Source: Bacteroidota bacterium
Lineage (GTDB): Bacteria; Bacteroidota; Bacteroidia; Cytophagales; Cyclobacteriaceae
Reading direction: 5' to 3'
DNA length: 64,000 nucleotides
NCBI GenBank assembly: GCA_018266395.1
Contig: JAFEAM010000012.1
Span: 1 to 64,000 of the forward strand
This document shows positions 42,499-52,434 of this stretch, one piece after another. The notes under the pieces were generated by a model. The model did not search any database. It was not told the DNA's origin and saw nothing but the letters and a program-made list of their open reading frames with translations. The stretch's first letter is position 1. Every line of letters begins with the position of its first letter. The position numbers were made by a program, and so were the translations under genes.

Positions 42499-45348
42499 AT
42501 GCAGAAACTCTCCCGAATAGAAGATGATCAACTGGACCAACTGGATCCAAGAGAATTCATTATTATCAAGAAGGCGAGAGTCAATAACCTGAAGAATCTC
42601 AGCGTAGCCATTCCACGGAACAAGCTGGTGGTTATGACGGGGCTCTCAGGATCCGGAAAGTCATCACTTGCTTTCGATACTCTTTTTGCTGAAGGTCAAC
42701 GGATGTATGTCGAGAGCCTCAGCAGTTATGCCAGACAATTCTTGGGCAGAATGGAGAAGCCGGATGTAGACTATATCCGCGGGGTCTCTCCTGCCATCGC
42801 GATAGAACAGAAAGTCAACACCCGCAATCCGCGCTCCACTGTTGGAACGACCACCGAAGTGTATGACTATTTGAAACTGCTGTTTGCCCGCATCGGCAAG
42901 ACATATTCGCCCGTCAGCGGCTTGGAAGTAAAACGGGATACTGTTACTGATGTGGTCAACACGATCAATGCTTTGGCTGAAGGAACGAAGGTAATGATTT
43001 CCTGTCCCCTGAGAATCAGCAAAGGTCGCAAACTGGAAGATGAGCTCAATCTTTTGCTGAGCAAGGGCTTCGCCCGCGTATTATTGAATGGAGACACCCA
43101 TTTCATTGAACAGCTTCTTGAGCCTTCAGCAGAAGGGAAGAAAAAGTCCAAGGTAAGCCGGACTAAAACACCGGATCAGCTTGAAATACTCATCGATCGC
43201 GCCGCAGTGAATCCCGCTGATGAGGATTTGACCTTCAGGCTCGGCGATTCAGTTCAAACAGCATTTTTTGAAGGACATGGTGACTGCTTTGTTTATGTCG
43301 AGGGGAAAGACAAACTTAAATTCTCAGACCGTTTTGAACTCGATGGTCTGACTTTCACGGAGCCATCAGTCAACTTTTTCAGCTTTAATAACCCTTACGG
43401 TGCATGTCAGACCTGCGAGGGCTTTGGAAGGATCCTTGGAATCGATGAGGACCTTGTGATCCCTGACAAAGGTCTCTCGCTTTATGAAGGGGCTGTTGCA
43501 CCCTGGCGCACCGAAACTATGAGCGAATGGCTGAAGCCGTGGCTCAAATTGGGTGTTAAGTATGATTTCCCGATTCACAGGACCTACAGCGATCTTACCC
43601 AGTCGCAACGCGAGTTCTTGTGGAGTGGAAACAAGGACCTTGATGGCATCAACGGGTTTTTCAAATACCTCGAATCCAAGTCTCACAAAATTCAGTACCG
43701 CGTACTCCTCTCCCGTTACCGGGGACGAACTACCTGTCCTGATTGCCGGGGTACGCGTCTGAGAAAAGACGCTTCGTATGTAAAGCTCCAGGGCATATCC
43801 ATTACTGATCTCGTACTCATGCCTCTTGAAAGTGTGCTTGACTTCTTTCAAAGCATGAAAATCTCATCCCATGATCAGAAAATTGCCGATCGTTTGCTTA
43901 CAGAAATCAAGCACCGACTTGAATACCTGGTAAAAGTCGGATTGGGATATCTGACCCTCAATCGTCTGACCAATACACTTTCCGGCGGTGAGTACCAACG
44001 CATCAAACTGGCAACTTCCCTTGGCAGCGCACTGGTAGGTTCAATGTACATTCTGGACGAACCCAGTATCGGGCTTCATCCAAAGGATACAGAGCGAATG
44101 GTGGAGGTGCTTCAATCCCTGCGTGACCTTGGAAATACGGTCATCGTTGTCGAGCATGAGGAGGAAATCATGCGCGCTGCCGACCAGATTATTGATATCG
44201 GGCCTGATGCCGGTCAACATGGTGGCTCTCTTGTCTTTCAGGGGCCTGTCGGTGACATCAGTCCGAAGACGAACACGCATACCGCAAACTATCTCAGTAA
44301 AAAGGAGATGATCGAGATACCCTTGCATAGGAGAAAGTGGAAGGATTCTGTTGTGATCACCGGAGCACGAGAAAACAACCTCAAGAATCTCAAGGTAGAA
44401 TTTCCTTTGGGCATACTTACCGTCATCACAGGCATCAGTGGGTCAGGGAAGTCCACCCTCGTAAAGAAGGTTCTTTATCCCGCTCTTGGAAGAATTAACG
44501 GTTCTGTTGCGGAAGTGCCGGGTCGTTTCGACCGGATTGAGGGCGACGTTTCGACCATCACACAAGTTGAATACGTCGATCAGAATCCTATCGGTAAATC
44601 CTCCCGGTCCAATCCCATCAGCTATGTGAAGGCTTATGATGCCATTCGGCAATTGTTTGCGGACCAGCCCCTATCCAAACAGAGGGGTTACAAGCCTTCC
44701 CACTTTTCATTTAATGTTGATGGTGGACGATGCGAAAACTGCGAGGGCGAGGGGGAAATCAAAGTAGAAATGCAATTCATGGCCGACATCTATCTTAAAT
44801 GCGAGGTGTGCGGAGGCAAGCGATTCAAACAGGAGGTTCTTGAAGTGGAGGTTGACGGAAAGACCATTTCTGATGTTCTGGATTTGACTGTTGAGGAGGC
44901 GCTGGTCGTTTTCAAGGACAGGAAGCAGATCTACGACAGAATCTTGCCCCTAAATGATGTGGGCCTGGGTTATGTTCAATTGGGACAGTCTTCCAATTCT
45001 CTTTCTGGTGGAGAAGCTCAGCGCGTCAAGCTTGCGTCCTATCTTGGAAAGAATGCTCCTGAAGGAAGGATAATGTTCATTTTTGATGAGCCCACCACGG
45101 GACTGCATTTCCATGATATCTCAAAACTCCTGAAGGCGATCAATGCGCTTGTTAATGATGGCCACTCTGTCATTATTATTGAACACAATCTTGAGGTCAT
45201 TAAGTGCGCAGACTGGATAATCGATCTTGGTCCAGAGGCAGGTGAAAAAGGAGGTTATATTGTATTTGAAGGGACACCGGAAGAAATGGCCAGGAAAGGG
45301 AAAGGATGTACGGCCGACTTTCTGCGCAAGAAATTGCAGAATAATTGA
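42499..45348 (+). CDS. uvrA: Excinuclease ABC subunit A
   Basis: UvrA recognises DNA damage in nucleotide excision repair as a dimer with two ABC ATPase domains. The 949-residue protein has Walker [15 protein letters not shown] and signature [12 protein letters not shown] in the first domain, and [10 protein letters not shown] and [12 protein letters not shown] in the second. Zinc-binding Cys pairs are [26 protein letters not shown] and [12 protein letters not shown] 42499 is chosen since 42478 lies inside the upstream terminator. The gene converges with the next, 9 bp apart. Confidence 0.96.
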   Translation: MQKLSRIEDDQLDQLDPREFIIIKKARVNNLKNLSVAIPRNKLVVMTGLSGSGKSSLAFDTLFAEGQRMYVESLSSYARQFLGRMEKPDVDYIRGVSPAIAIEQKVNTRNPRSTVGTTTEVYDYLKLLFARIGKTYSPVSGLEVKRDTVTDVVNTINALAEGTKVMISCPLRISKGRKLEDELNLLLSKGFARVLLNGDTHFIEQLLEPSAEGKKKSKVSRTKTPDQLEILIDRAAVNPADEDLTFRLGDSVQTAFFEGHGDCFVYVEGKDKLKFSDRFELDGLTFTEPSVNFFSFNNPYGACQTCEGFGRILGIDEDLVIPDKGLSLYEGAVAPWRTETMSEWLKPWLKLGVKYDFPIHRTYSDLTQSQREFLWSGNKDLDGINGFFKYLESKSHKIQYRVLLSRYRGRTTCPDCRGTRLRKDASYVKLQGISITDLVLMPLESVLDFFQSMKISSHDQKIADRLLTEIKHRLEYLVKVGLGYLTLNRLTNTLSGGEYQRIKLATSLGSALVGSMYILDEPSIGLHPKDTERMVEVLQSLRDLGNTVIVVEHEEEIMRAADQIIDIGPDAGQHGGSLVFQGPVGDISPKTNTHTANYLSKKEMIEIPLHRRKWKDSVVITGARENNLKNLKVEFPLGILTVITGISGSGKSTLVKKVLYPALGRINGSVAEVPGRFDRIEGDVSTITQVEYVDQNPIGKSSRSNPISYVKAYDAIRQLFADQPLSKQRGYKPSHFSFNVDGGRCENCEGEGEIKVEMQFMADIYLKCEVCGGKRFKQEVLEVEVDGKTISDVLDLTVEEALVVFKDRKQIYDRILPLNDVGLGYVQLGQSSNSLSGGEAQRVKLASYLGKNAPEGRIMFIFDEPTTGLHFHDISKLLKAINALVNDGHSVIIIEHNLEVIKCADWIIDLGPEAGEKGGYIVFEGTPEEMARKGKGCTADFLRKKLQNN

Positions 45349-45357
45349 TCTGGAAGT

Positions 45358-47028
45358 CTAGCTGGCTACGGGCTCGTCTCTCAAAGCTCGCCTCAAAATC
45401 TTTCCTACGTTGGTTTTCGGAATCTCATCCCGAAATTCAATGTGCTTGGGTCGCTTGTACCCAGTGAAGTTCTCTTTGCAGTAAGCTTCCAGCTCCTCCT
45501 TTGTCAGGGAAACATCTTTCTTCACCACAACAATTTTCACCACCTCGCCGCACTGCGCATCTTTGACACCCACCGCAGCTACTTCCATCACTTTGGGATG
45601 GGCTGCCAACACGCCTTCAATTTCATTCGGGAAGACATTGAATCCGGATACCAGGATCATGTCCTTCTTCCGGTCAACGATACGGATATAACCATCAGGG
45701 TCCATTTCGGCAATATCGCCAGTCTTGAACCATCCTCCGGGATGAAATACATTACTGTTGTCCTTTTGCCAATATCCCTTGAAAACCTGAGGACCTCTCG
45801 CGCATAATTCTCCGGGGTGTCCAAACGGAACTGGATTTCCTGCATCATCCATAATCTGAACTTCGGTTCCCGGAATGGGCACTCCAATTGTACCCATTCT
45901 TTCTTTGCCAGTTATCTGGTAAGTAAGAACTGGAGAAGTTTCACTGAGTCCATAACCCTCAGAAATTGCAATTCCTGTCTTTTCAAGCCAACGCTGAAAC
46001 ACAACTTCCTGCAAGGCCATCCCGCCCGCACTACATCCTTTGACCGCTGATGTGTTGACCTTGCTGAAGCTCGGATGGTTGAGTAATGCATTATAAAGCG
46101 TATTCACACCTATCATGGTATGAAACGGCTTACCCAGCAATTTGATAAATGCATCAAAGTCTCTTGGGTTAGTCACAAGCCTGCAGCACAAACCTGAACT
46201 CAGACACATGAGTGACACCGTCAGGGCATATATATGGTAAAGCGGCAGCGGTATCACGGCAGTGTCGCCTGCTTCCAGCGAGCCCTTTGAACTGTGTTTC
46301 AAGGAAGGAACAACCTGCTCCACATTGCACAGCACATTCCGATGTGTCAATGCAGCACCTTTAGACAGGCCGGTGGTCCCACCCGTGTATTGAAGAAATG
46401 CAACGTCTTCTTTGGAAATCTTCACCACATTGTGTGGCTTCTTTTTTCCCAGCGCCAATGCCTGAGTGAATGTCACTGCACCCACCAGCCGGTATGGTGG
46501 GACCATCTTTCGGACATTCTTTACCACAAAATTCACAAGATGCTTCTTGAACCCTCCCAGCAAATCACCGATTTCAGTAATGACAATGTTCCTGATTGAA
46601 GTCTGGGGAAGAATCTTTTCCAGGTTGTGAGCAAAATTTGCGAGGATGACTATCGCCACCGCACCACTGTCCTGGAACTGATGTTGCATCTCCCTTGGTG
46701 TGTAAAGGGGATTGGTATTCACAACAATAAGCCCGGCTTTCAATGCGCCAAGTAGAGCTACCTGAAACTGCATAAGATTCGGCATCTGAATAGCAATCCG
46801 GTCACCCGGTCTCAGATTGCATTCATGTTGAAGGAAGGACGCGAAATCGTTGGCCAGGGTGTTCATTTGTGCAAAAGACATCGACACATCCATATTTTCC
46901 AGGGCCGGGCGATCACCGAATTTGATAGACGCTTCCTCGAGCATTGCCGCTATGCTCTGATAAGGCGGCTCGATTATTTCCGCGGGCATGTAATCCGGAT
47001 AATGTTGAAGCCAGGGTCGTTCCTTCAT
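45358..47028 (-). CDS. fadD: Long-chain fatty-acid CoA ligase, FadD-like
   Basis: A 556-residue AMP-forming acyl-CoA synthetase. The AMP-binding motif LQYTGGTTGLSKGAALTHRN, EGYGLSETSPVL, GWFKTGDIAEMDPDGYIRI and the lysine of KTNVGKILRRALRDE are all in place. The N-terminal RPGDRIAIQMPNLMQFQVA is typical of FadD. It activates long-chain fatty acids for beta-oxidation; the acyl-CoA dehydrogenase at 4111 would act next in such a pathway. A second, different ligase lies at 57699. Confidence 0.93.
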   Translation of the reverse strand: MKERPWLQHYPDYMPAEIIEPPYQSIAAMLEEASIKFGDRPALENMDVSMSFAQMNTLANDFASFLQHECNLRPGDRIAIQMPNLMQFQVALLGALKAGLIVVNTNPLYTPREMQHQFQDSGAVAIVILANFAHNLEKILPQTSIRNIVITEIGDLLGGFKKHLVNFVVKNVRKMVPPYRLVGAVTFTQALALGKKKPHNVVKISKEDVAFLQYTGGTTGLSKGAALTHRNVLCNVEQVVPSLKHSSKGSLEAGDTAVIPLPLYHIYALTVSLMCLSSGLCCRLVTNPRDFDAFIKLLGKPFHTMIGVNTLYNALLNHPSFSKVNTSAVKGCSAGGMALQEVVFQRWLEKTGIAISEGYGLSETSPVLTYQITGKERMGTIGVPIPGTEVQIMDDAGNPVPFGHPGELCARGPQVFKGYWQKDNSNVFHPGGWFKTGDIAEMDPDGYIRIVDRKKDMILVSGFNVFPNEIEGVLAAHPKVMEVAAVGVKDAQCGEVVKIVVVKKDVSLTKEELEAYCKENFTGYKRPKHIEFRDEIPKTNVGKILRRALRDEPVAS

Positions 47029-47159
47029 GATAGAATATTCAGGTAGAAACTAAAATACATAAATTTAATACGTCCCGGTCGGCATTTTACGCCATTTAAC
47101 CCAATAAGCATTGTCTGCCGCTGACTTAACTAATACCTTAAATGATCAATTCACCAATC

Positions 47160-48896
47160 ATGCGACGACTTTCACCTTTTCTGTTTATCCTTCTGCTTAC
47201 CAGCTGGAGTTGCCAGACGGCCACCCAAAATACCAATGGACTTACTTTCAAGATTTCCTTCACTCCGGAAACCAGTGCTCAGCCACAGGATGGCCGACTT
47301 ATGTTGTTGCTGGCCAACAATGATAAATCGGAGCCAAGGTTTCAAATCAATTTTGGGCTGAATACCCAAATGGCGTTTGGCGTCGACGTCGAAAACATGC
47401 AGCCTGGTCAGGAGATTGTGATTGACGAAAGCGCCTTCGGATTTCCAGTGCGCTCCATTGACCAGATCCCACTTGGAGATTATTATGTGCAGGCGATCAT
47501 CAATCGTTATGAAACTTTTCATCTGAAAAACGGCAAGGATGTAAAACTTCCCCCGGATCAGGGTGAAGGACAGCATTGGAACACGAAGCCCGGCAATTTC
47601 TACAGTCGACCCTTCAAGGTACGTATCGACCCTTCGTTGAAAGAACCTGTTAAACTGGTGATGGATCAGAAGATTCCGCCCATTGAAGAACCAAAGGATA
47701 CGAAGTACGTCAAGCACATCAAGATTCAGAGCAAAATGCTCACTGAATTCTGGGGCAGACCCATGTATCTCGGCGCGCATGTACTGCTTCCCGAGGGCTT
47801 TGAAACGCACCCGAAAGCACATTATCCATTGATGATCTATCATGGTCACTTCCCTTCGGATTTCGGCGGGTTCAGCACCGAACCACCGGATCTCAAAATG
47901 GACACCACAGATTACAGCGATCGTTTCCACATCTATGGCTACAACAAGATTCAGAAGCAGGAGGCCTACAATTTCTACCAGCAATGGATCAGTAGGAACT
48001 TTCCACGATTCCTGGTTGTCGAGATCCAGCATGCAACTCCATACTATGATGACTCTTATGCGGTGAATTCTGCCAACATGGGCCCTTACGGAGATGCCAT
48101 CATGTATGAATTACTCCCTGAAATCGAAAAACAATTCCGGGGGATTGGTCAGGGTTGGGCGCGGTTCACTTATGGCGGCTCTACCGGAGGCTGGGAGGCG
48201 CTTGCCGCCCAAATGTTCTATCCTGAAGAATTCAACGGCTGTTTTGCAGCGTGCCCGGATCCCATCGATTTCAGAGCCTTCTGCCTGGTGGACATTTACA
48301 AGGACAAGAATGCATTCTGGTATGAAAGCGATTTCAAAAAAGTGCCAAGGCCTTCACACCGGAATTACCTTGGTCAGATCCAGGCCACTATGGAGGAAAA
48401 CAACCATTACGAATTGGTTCTCGGTACACATGGCCGTTCAGGCGAGCAATGGGATATTTGGGAAGCAGTGTTCTCTCCTCAGGGTGATGACGGATATCCC
48501 AAACGCATCTTCAATAAGGAAACAGGTGAAATTGACAGAAGTGTTGCTGACTATTGGAAGGAGAACTACGACCTCAGATATATACTTGAACGCGATTGGA
48601 AGACGCTGGGGCCTAAACTCGTGGGCAAGATTCACATATTCTGCGGGGATATGGATAACTATTACCTGAATGACGCCGTCTACCTGATGGAAAATTTTCT
48701 GAAGACAACACAGAATCCATTCTACAAAGGTGAGGTTGACTATGGCGATCGTGCCGAACATTGCTGGAACGGTGATCACCAGAATCCCAACCATATCTCC
48801 CGGCTTCGCTATAACACCATGTACCTGCCAAGGATATTGAAGCGAATTCAGGAAAGCGCTCCCAAAGGAGCCGATACAAAGAGCTGGCGCTACTGA
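47160..48896 (+). CDS. Lipoprotein with alpha/beta-hydrolase (esterase-like) domain, copy 1
   Basis: A 578-residue lipoprotein; signal peptide MRRLSPFLFILLLTSWSC with lipobox SWSC. The N-terminal part (about 30-180) is beta-rich; the C-terminal part looks like an alpha/beta-hydrolase fold. The nucleophile is probably Ser341 in YGGSTGGWEAL. GDMDNYYLNDAV carries acidic candidates and His534 in GDRAEHCWNGD is the likely base. FYPEEFNGCFAACPDPIDF, beside the nucleophile, is conserved in the second copy. The start at 47160 is preferred to 47142 because it gives a cleaner signal peptide. I do not recognise a named family; esterase is an inference. Confidence 0.78.
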   Translation: MRRLSPFLFILLLTSWSCQTATQNTNGLTFKISFTPETSAQPQDGRLMLLLANNDKSEPRFQINFGLNTQMAFGVDVENMQPGQEIVIDESAFGFPVRSIDQIPLGDYYVQAIINRYETFHLKNGKDVKLPPDQGEGQHWNTKPGNFYSRPFKVRIDPSLKEPVKLVMDQKIPPIEEPKDTKYVKHIKIQSKMLTEFWGRPMYLGAHVLLPEGFETHPKAHYPLMIYHGHFPSDFGGFSTEPPDLKMDTTDYSDRFHIYGYNKIQKQEAYNFYQQWISRNFPRFLVVEIQHATPYYDDSYAVNSANMGPYGDAIMYELLPEIEKQFRGIGQGWARFTYGGSTGGWEALAAQMFYPEEFNGCFAACPDPIDFRAFCLVDIYKDKNAFWYESDFKKVPRPSHRNYLGQIQATMEENNHYELVLGTHGRSGEQWDIWEAVFSPQGDDGYPKRIFNKETGEIDRSVADYWKENYDLRYILERDWKTLGPKLVGKIHIFCGDMDNYYLNDAVYLMENFLKTTQNPFYKGEVDYGDRAEHCWNGDHQNPNHISRLRYNTMYLPRILKRIQESAPKGADTKSWRY

Positions 48897-48920
48897 CACT
48901 GAAACCTAAACTTCAACCGG

Positions 48921-50651
48921 ATGAAATCAGGACTTGTTTCTATTCTTCTGCTCGCTGTTCTGAGCTGGACTTGCACAACGCCATCAGGCAAGGGGCCCAC
49001 TTTCCGCATCTCATACAGCAAGGAATTGGCAAACGAAGCCCTCGATGGACGTGTATTACTGATGCTCGCTGTCAATGAAACATCTGAGCCCAGATATCAG
49101 ATTGGTCATGGGCTTAAAGCACAGCTCATATTCGGAGTCGATGCGAACGGATGGAAGCCAGGTGAGCCATTCACGGTTGATCAGCAAGCCTTTGGATACC
49201 CCATTCATTCACTGAAAGATCTTCCGAAGGGCGAATATTATGTGCAGGCCCTGCTCAACCGCTATCAGACCTATCATTTGAAATCAGGCAAGACCGTAAA
49301 ACTTCCTCCTGATATGGGAGAAGGTCAGTCATGGAGCAGAAAGCCGGGAAATTTGTTCAGCAAGCCATTCAAGGTGTCAATCGATCCTTCCAGAAATGAA
49401 GTCATCGAGATTGTGATGGACCAGAAAAACCCACCAATTGAAGAGCCAGAAGATTCGAAGTATGTGAAGCACATCAAGATCGAGAGCAAACTGCTTTCGG
49501 ATTGGTGGGGCACTCCCACCTTCATCGGCGCACATGTTCTGCTTCCTGAAGGTTTTGATCAGCATCCGGAGGCACACTATCCGCTGATGATTTATCATGG
49601 ACATTTCCCCACTGATTTTGGCGGATTCAGTACCGAACCTGCTGAACCCAATATGGATACCACGGACTATAATGAAAGATTCAGGGTTTACGGTTATAAC
49701 AAGTTCGCGAAGGAAGAAGCCTATAAGTTCTATCAACAATGGATCAGCAAGAAATTTCCGCGCTTTCTCATCATAGAAATCCAGCATGCCAATCCTTACT
49801 ACGACGATTCCTATGCCGTTAACTCAGCCAACATGGGGCCTTATGGCGATGCCATAATGCACGAATTGGTTCCGGAAATTGAAAAGCGCTTCCGAGGGAT
49901 TGGAGAAGGCTGGGCGAGGTTTACATATGGTGGCTCAACAGGAGGCTGGGAGGCATTGGCAACACAGATGTTCTACCCCGATGAACTGAATGGATGTTTT
50001 GCGGCATGCCCTGATCCTGTCGATTTCCGCGCCTACTGCCTGGTCAACATTTATGAGGACAAGAATGCCTACTACTATCAAAGTGACTTCAAGAAAACGC
50101 CGCGCCCTGCCTTCCGTGATTACTTAGGCCAGATTTCCACCACCGTTGAGGAATGGAATCACTACGAACTTGCACTCGGGGACAAAACACGCAGCGGGGA
50201 GCAGTGGGATGTGTGGGAGGCTGTTTACTCACCACAAGGCGAGGATGGTTATCCAAAACGTATTTTCAACAAGCTCACCGGGGAAATCGACAAGGACGTG
50301 GCTGCTTACTGGAAAGAGCACTTTGATCTTCGTTATATCCTGCAGCGGGACTGGTCCACGCTGGGCCCCAAACTTCAGGGCAAGATCCATATCTATTGTG
50401 GCGATATGGATAATCTCTATCTTAACGATGCTGTATACCTGATGGAGGATTTCCTGAAGAAGACCAAGAATCCATTTTATGGCGGTGAAGTTGATTACGG
50501 TGACCGCGCCGAGCACTGCTGGAACGGCGACCATTCCGTTCCCAACCACGTTTCAAGGTTGCACTATAACACGCAATATCTTCCCAGGATTCTCAACCGG
50601 ATCGAAGCAACCGCACCAACAGGTGCAGATACCCGGAGTTGGAAGTATTGA
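48921..50651 (+). CDS. Lipoprotein with alpha/beta-hydrolase (esterase-like) domain, copy 2
   Basis: A 576-residue paralogue of the gene just upstream (24-bp gap), identical to it over long runs, by eye about three quarters of residues in the C-terminal half. The signal peptide MKSGLVSILLLAVLSWTC has a less ideal lipobox (SWTC). The likely nucleophile is Ser339 in YGGSTGGWEAL, and the His of GDRAEHCWNGD is kept. Differences cluster in the N-terminal beta-rich region. The pair looks like a recent tandem duplication; the two are probably co-transcribed. The substrate is unknown. Confidence 0.78.
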   Translation: MKSGLVSILLLAVLSWTCTTPSGKGPTFRISYSKELANEALDGRVLLMLAVNETSEPRYQIGHGLKAQLIFGVDANGWKPGEPFTVDQQAFGYPIHSLKDLPKGEYYVQALLNRYQTYHLKSGKTVKLPPDMGEGQSWSRKPGNLFSKPFKVSIDPSRNEVIEIVMDQKNPPIEEPEDSKYVKHIKIESKLLSDWWGTPTFIGAHVLLPEGFDQHPEAHYPLMIYHGHFPTDFGGFSTEPAEPNMDTTDYNERFRVYGYNKFAKEEAYKFYQQWISKKFPRFLIIEIQHANPYYDDSYAVNSANMGPYGDAIMHELVPEIEKRFRGIGEGWARFTYGGSTGGWEALATQMFYPDELNGCFAACPDPVDFRAYCLVNIYEDKNAYYYQSDFKKTPRPAFRDYLGQISTTVEEWNHYELALGDKTRSGEQWDVWEAVYSPQGEDGYPKRIFNKLTGEIDKDVAAYWKEHFDLRYILQRDWSTLGPKLQGKIHIYCGDMDNLYLNDAVYLMEDFLKKTKNPFYGGEVDYGDRAEHCWNGDHSVPNHVSRLHYNTQYLPRILNRIEATAPTGADTRSWKY

Positions 50652-50773
50652 ACTGGTCTTGTACTGGCCCATCTCGAATTCTCATCCCGGAGTTTATAAG
50701 TTCGGATTTGAATTCAATCCACTGGTTAAAGAACGCTGGCTATTGGGTATGATATGACTTAATTTTCCGCCCC

Positions 50774-51772
50774 ATGACAAAAGACTTGCTTATCATCGGT
50801 GCAGGGCCCATTGGATTGGCTTGCGGCATCGAGGCAAAGAAAGCCGGGCTCTCCTATATCATAGTTGAAAAAGGTTGTTTGGTTAATTCCCTTTTTCACT
50901 ACCCGACCAATATGACTTTCTTTTCAACTTCCGAAAGGCTCGAAATTGGCGATGTGCCTTTTGTTTCCCATTCGCCCAAACCCAACAGAACAGAAGCTTT
51001 GGAATATTACCGCCGTGTCTGCGGCAGCTGGGATCTTCTTGTGAATCTGTACGAGGAAGTGAAATCTGTTGAGAAGCAGGACAATCATTTCGAAATAGTG
51101 AGCACGAAGGACCGGTATGCGGCCAGGGCTGTAGTACTTTCTCTTGGCTTCTATGACCTGCCCTATTTGCTGGAGGTGCCGGGCGAAGAACTCCCCAAAG
51201 TGAAACATTACTATGATGAGCCTCATCCATACTATCGTCAAAAGGTGGTCGTGGTTGGTGCTGCAAATTCAGCGGCGGACGCCGCACTCGAAATCTGGAG
51301 GAAAGGTGCAGATGTTACCATGGTCATACGCGAGTCATCGCTAAGAGACAGCGTCAAGTATTGGGTTAAACCCGATATTGAGAATCGCATTGCAGAAGGC
51401 TCGATTAAAGCTTACTTCAACTCCAGGGTTGCGAGAATTACCCCCAGGACTATTGACATTCAAACACCGGATGGAGCCTTGACGCTGGAAAACGACTTCG
51501 TGTTGGCCATGACCGGATACCAGCCTCCTTTTGCTTTCATGGAAAGCTGTGGCATCACCTTTCAGGATGACGCGGACCACACACCGGTATACAACCAGCA
51601 CACCATGGAGTCCAGTGTTCCCGGGCTCTACCTGGCTGGTGTAGTCGTGGGTGGACTGAAGACCAATAAATGGTTCATTGAAAACTCCCGCGTTCACGCC
51701 GAATTAATTGTCAGGGATATTAGGAGCAAACTACCCGTAAGGACAAAACCTGCCGTAGAAAGCAACGTTTGA
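50774..51772 (+). CDS. ypdA: YpdA-type putative bacillithiol disulfide reductase
   Basis: A 332-residue FAD/NADPH-dependent oxidoreductase of the YpdA (Bdr) family, which reduces oxidised bacillithiol. The FAD-binding motif is LLIIGAGPIGLACGIEAKKA, followed by VEKGCLVNSLFHYPTNMTFF, the hallmark segment of YpdA. The NADPH motif is VVVVGAANSAADAALEIWRK, and the C-terminal GLYLAGVVVGG is FAD-contacting. The redox CxxC of thioredoxin reductase is absent, as is normal for YpdA. Bacillithiol biosynthesis genes are not in this window. Confidence 0.93.
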   Translation: MTKDLLIIGAGPIGLACGIEAKKAGLSYIIVEKGCLVNSLFHYPTNMTFFSTSERLEIGDVPFVSHSPKPNRTEALEYYRRVCGSWDLLVNLYEEVKSVEKQDNHFEIVSTKDRYAARAVVLSLGFYDLPYLLEVPGEELPKVKHYYDEPHPYYRQKVVVVGAANSAADAALEIWRKGADVTMVIRESSLRDSVKYWVKPDIENRIAEGSIKAYFNSRVARITPRTIDIQTPDGALTLENDFVLAMTGYQPPFAFMESCGITFQDDADHTPVYNQHTMESSVPGLYLAGVVVGGLKTNKWFIENSRVHAELIVRDIRSKLPVRTKPAVESNV

Positions 51773-51813
51773 CCCATTACACTGATGGAAAGATGTTGAT
51801 TTCCTGATTTTGT

Positions 51814-51821
51814 TACTTTTG
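51814..51821 (+). promoter_or_regulatory. -7 promoter element before the gene at 51830
   Basis: TACTTTTG matches TAnnTTTG and lies only 8 bp before the ATG, implying a very short or leaderless transcript. A -33 element at the right spacing is not seen. Confidence 0.4.
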
Positions 51822-51829
51822 CTGACTTC

Positions 51830-52339
51830 ATGAAAAAGGCCTGGGCCATATTGATCATCACCTTATTTGCGGCTCATTCGGTCGGCTTTTACGCATGGTT
51901 TGTTCTCCGACTTTCAGACATACACACTGCGGCAAAAGAACAGTTGTTACTTGTCCCGTCCGATCACCTTTCAAGGCTGCAAATCCCTGCAAAGTCATTT
52001 AACCGGGAATGGCTTTCAGACATGGAATTTAAGTGGGAGGGAAAGATGTATGACATCGCGAAAGTGGAAATGGACGGCGATTTCGTCATTATACACGCAC
52101 GGCATGACGCCGATGAAGACGAGTTGCTTTCACTCCTGGATACTGTCCTTCGTACTTCTCAGCAAGACCAGAAGTCAGTGCCCGATGCAGTGGTTCAATT
52201 TCTTTCCCTGATTTTTGTTCAGCCGGCATCAGAATTCAAACTCCAGATAACATTTAGCGCTTTCCGTGCTGAATACAACTGCCCTCTCTTCTGCTCTGCA
52301 GACAGGCAGGTAGTCTCTCCTCCGCCTCAACAGGCCTGA
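51830..52339 (+). CDS. Small membrane-anchored protein upstream of a TonB receptor
   Basis: A 169-residue protein with an N-terminal helix (AWAILIITLFAAHSVGFYAW), probably a signal anchor. The central core contains EFKWEGKMYDIAKVEMDGDF. I recall Bacteroidota proteins with a similar WE-x-EF-x-Y-x-G-x-MYDV pattern that sit directly upstream of TonB-dependent receptors, with a C-terminus ending in PPP followed by a short tail, as here (VSPPPQQA). The function is unknown; a role with the receptor 95 bp downstream is an inference from position. Confidence 0.65.
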   Translation: MKKAWAILIITLFAAHSVGFYAWFVLRLSDIHTAAKEQLLLVPSDHLSRLQIPAKSFNREWLSDMEFKWEGKMYDIAKVEMDGDFVIIHARHDADEDELLSLLDTVLRTSQQDQKSVPDAVVQFLSLIFVQPASEFKLQITFSAFRAEYNCPLFCSADRQVVSPPPQQA

Positions 52340-52434
52340 CATTCCTCTTTGTTGTCCCTGCTCTACGCAAGGATAAGAACTTCTATCTCATCTCAACTCC
52401 TTTAGGAGTAAACCATTTTTAATCGACTCTTTGT

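Noticed and set aside
47172-48032. A 286-codon antisense frame inside the first esterase-like lipoprotein
   Set aside because: The plus-strand frame has a signal peptide, active-site motifs and a paralogue; the antisense frame is a shadow.
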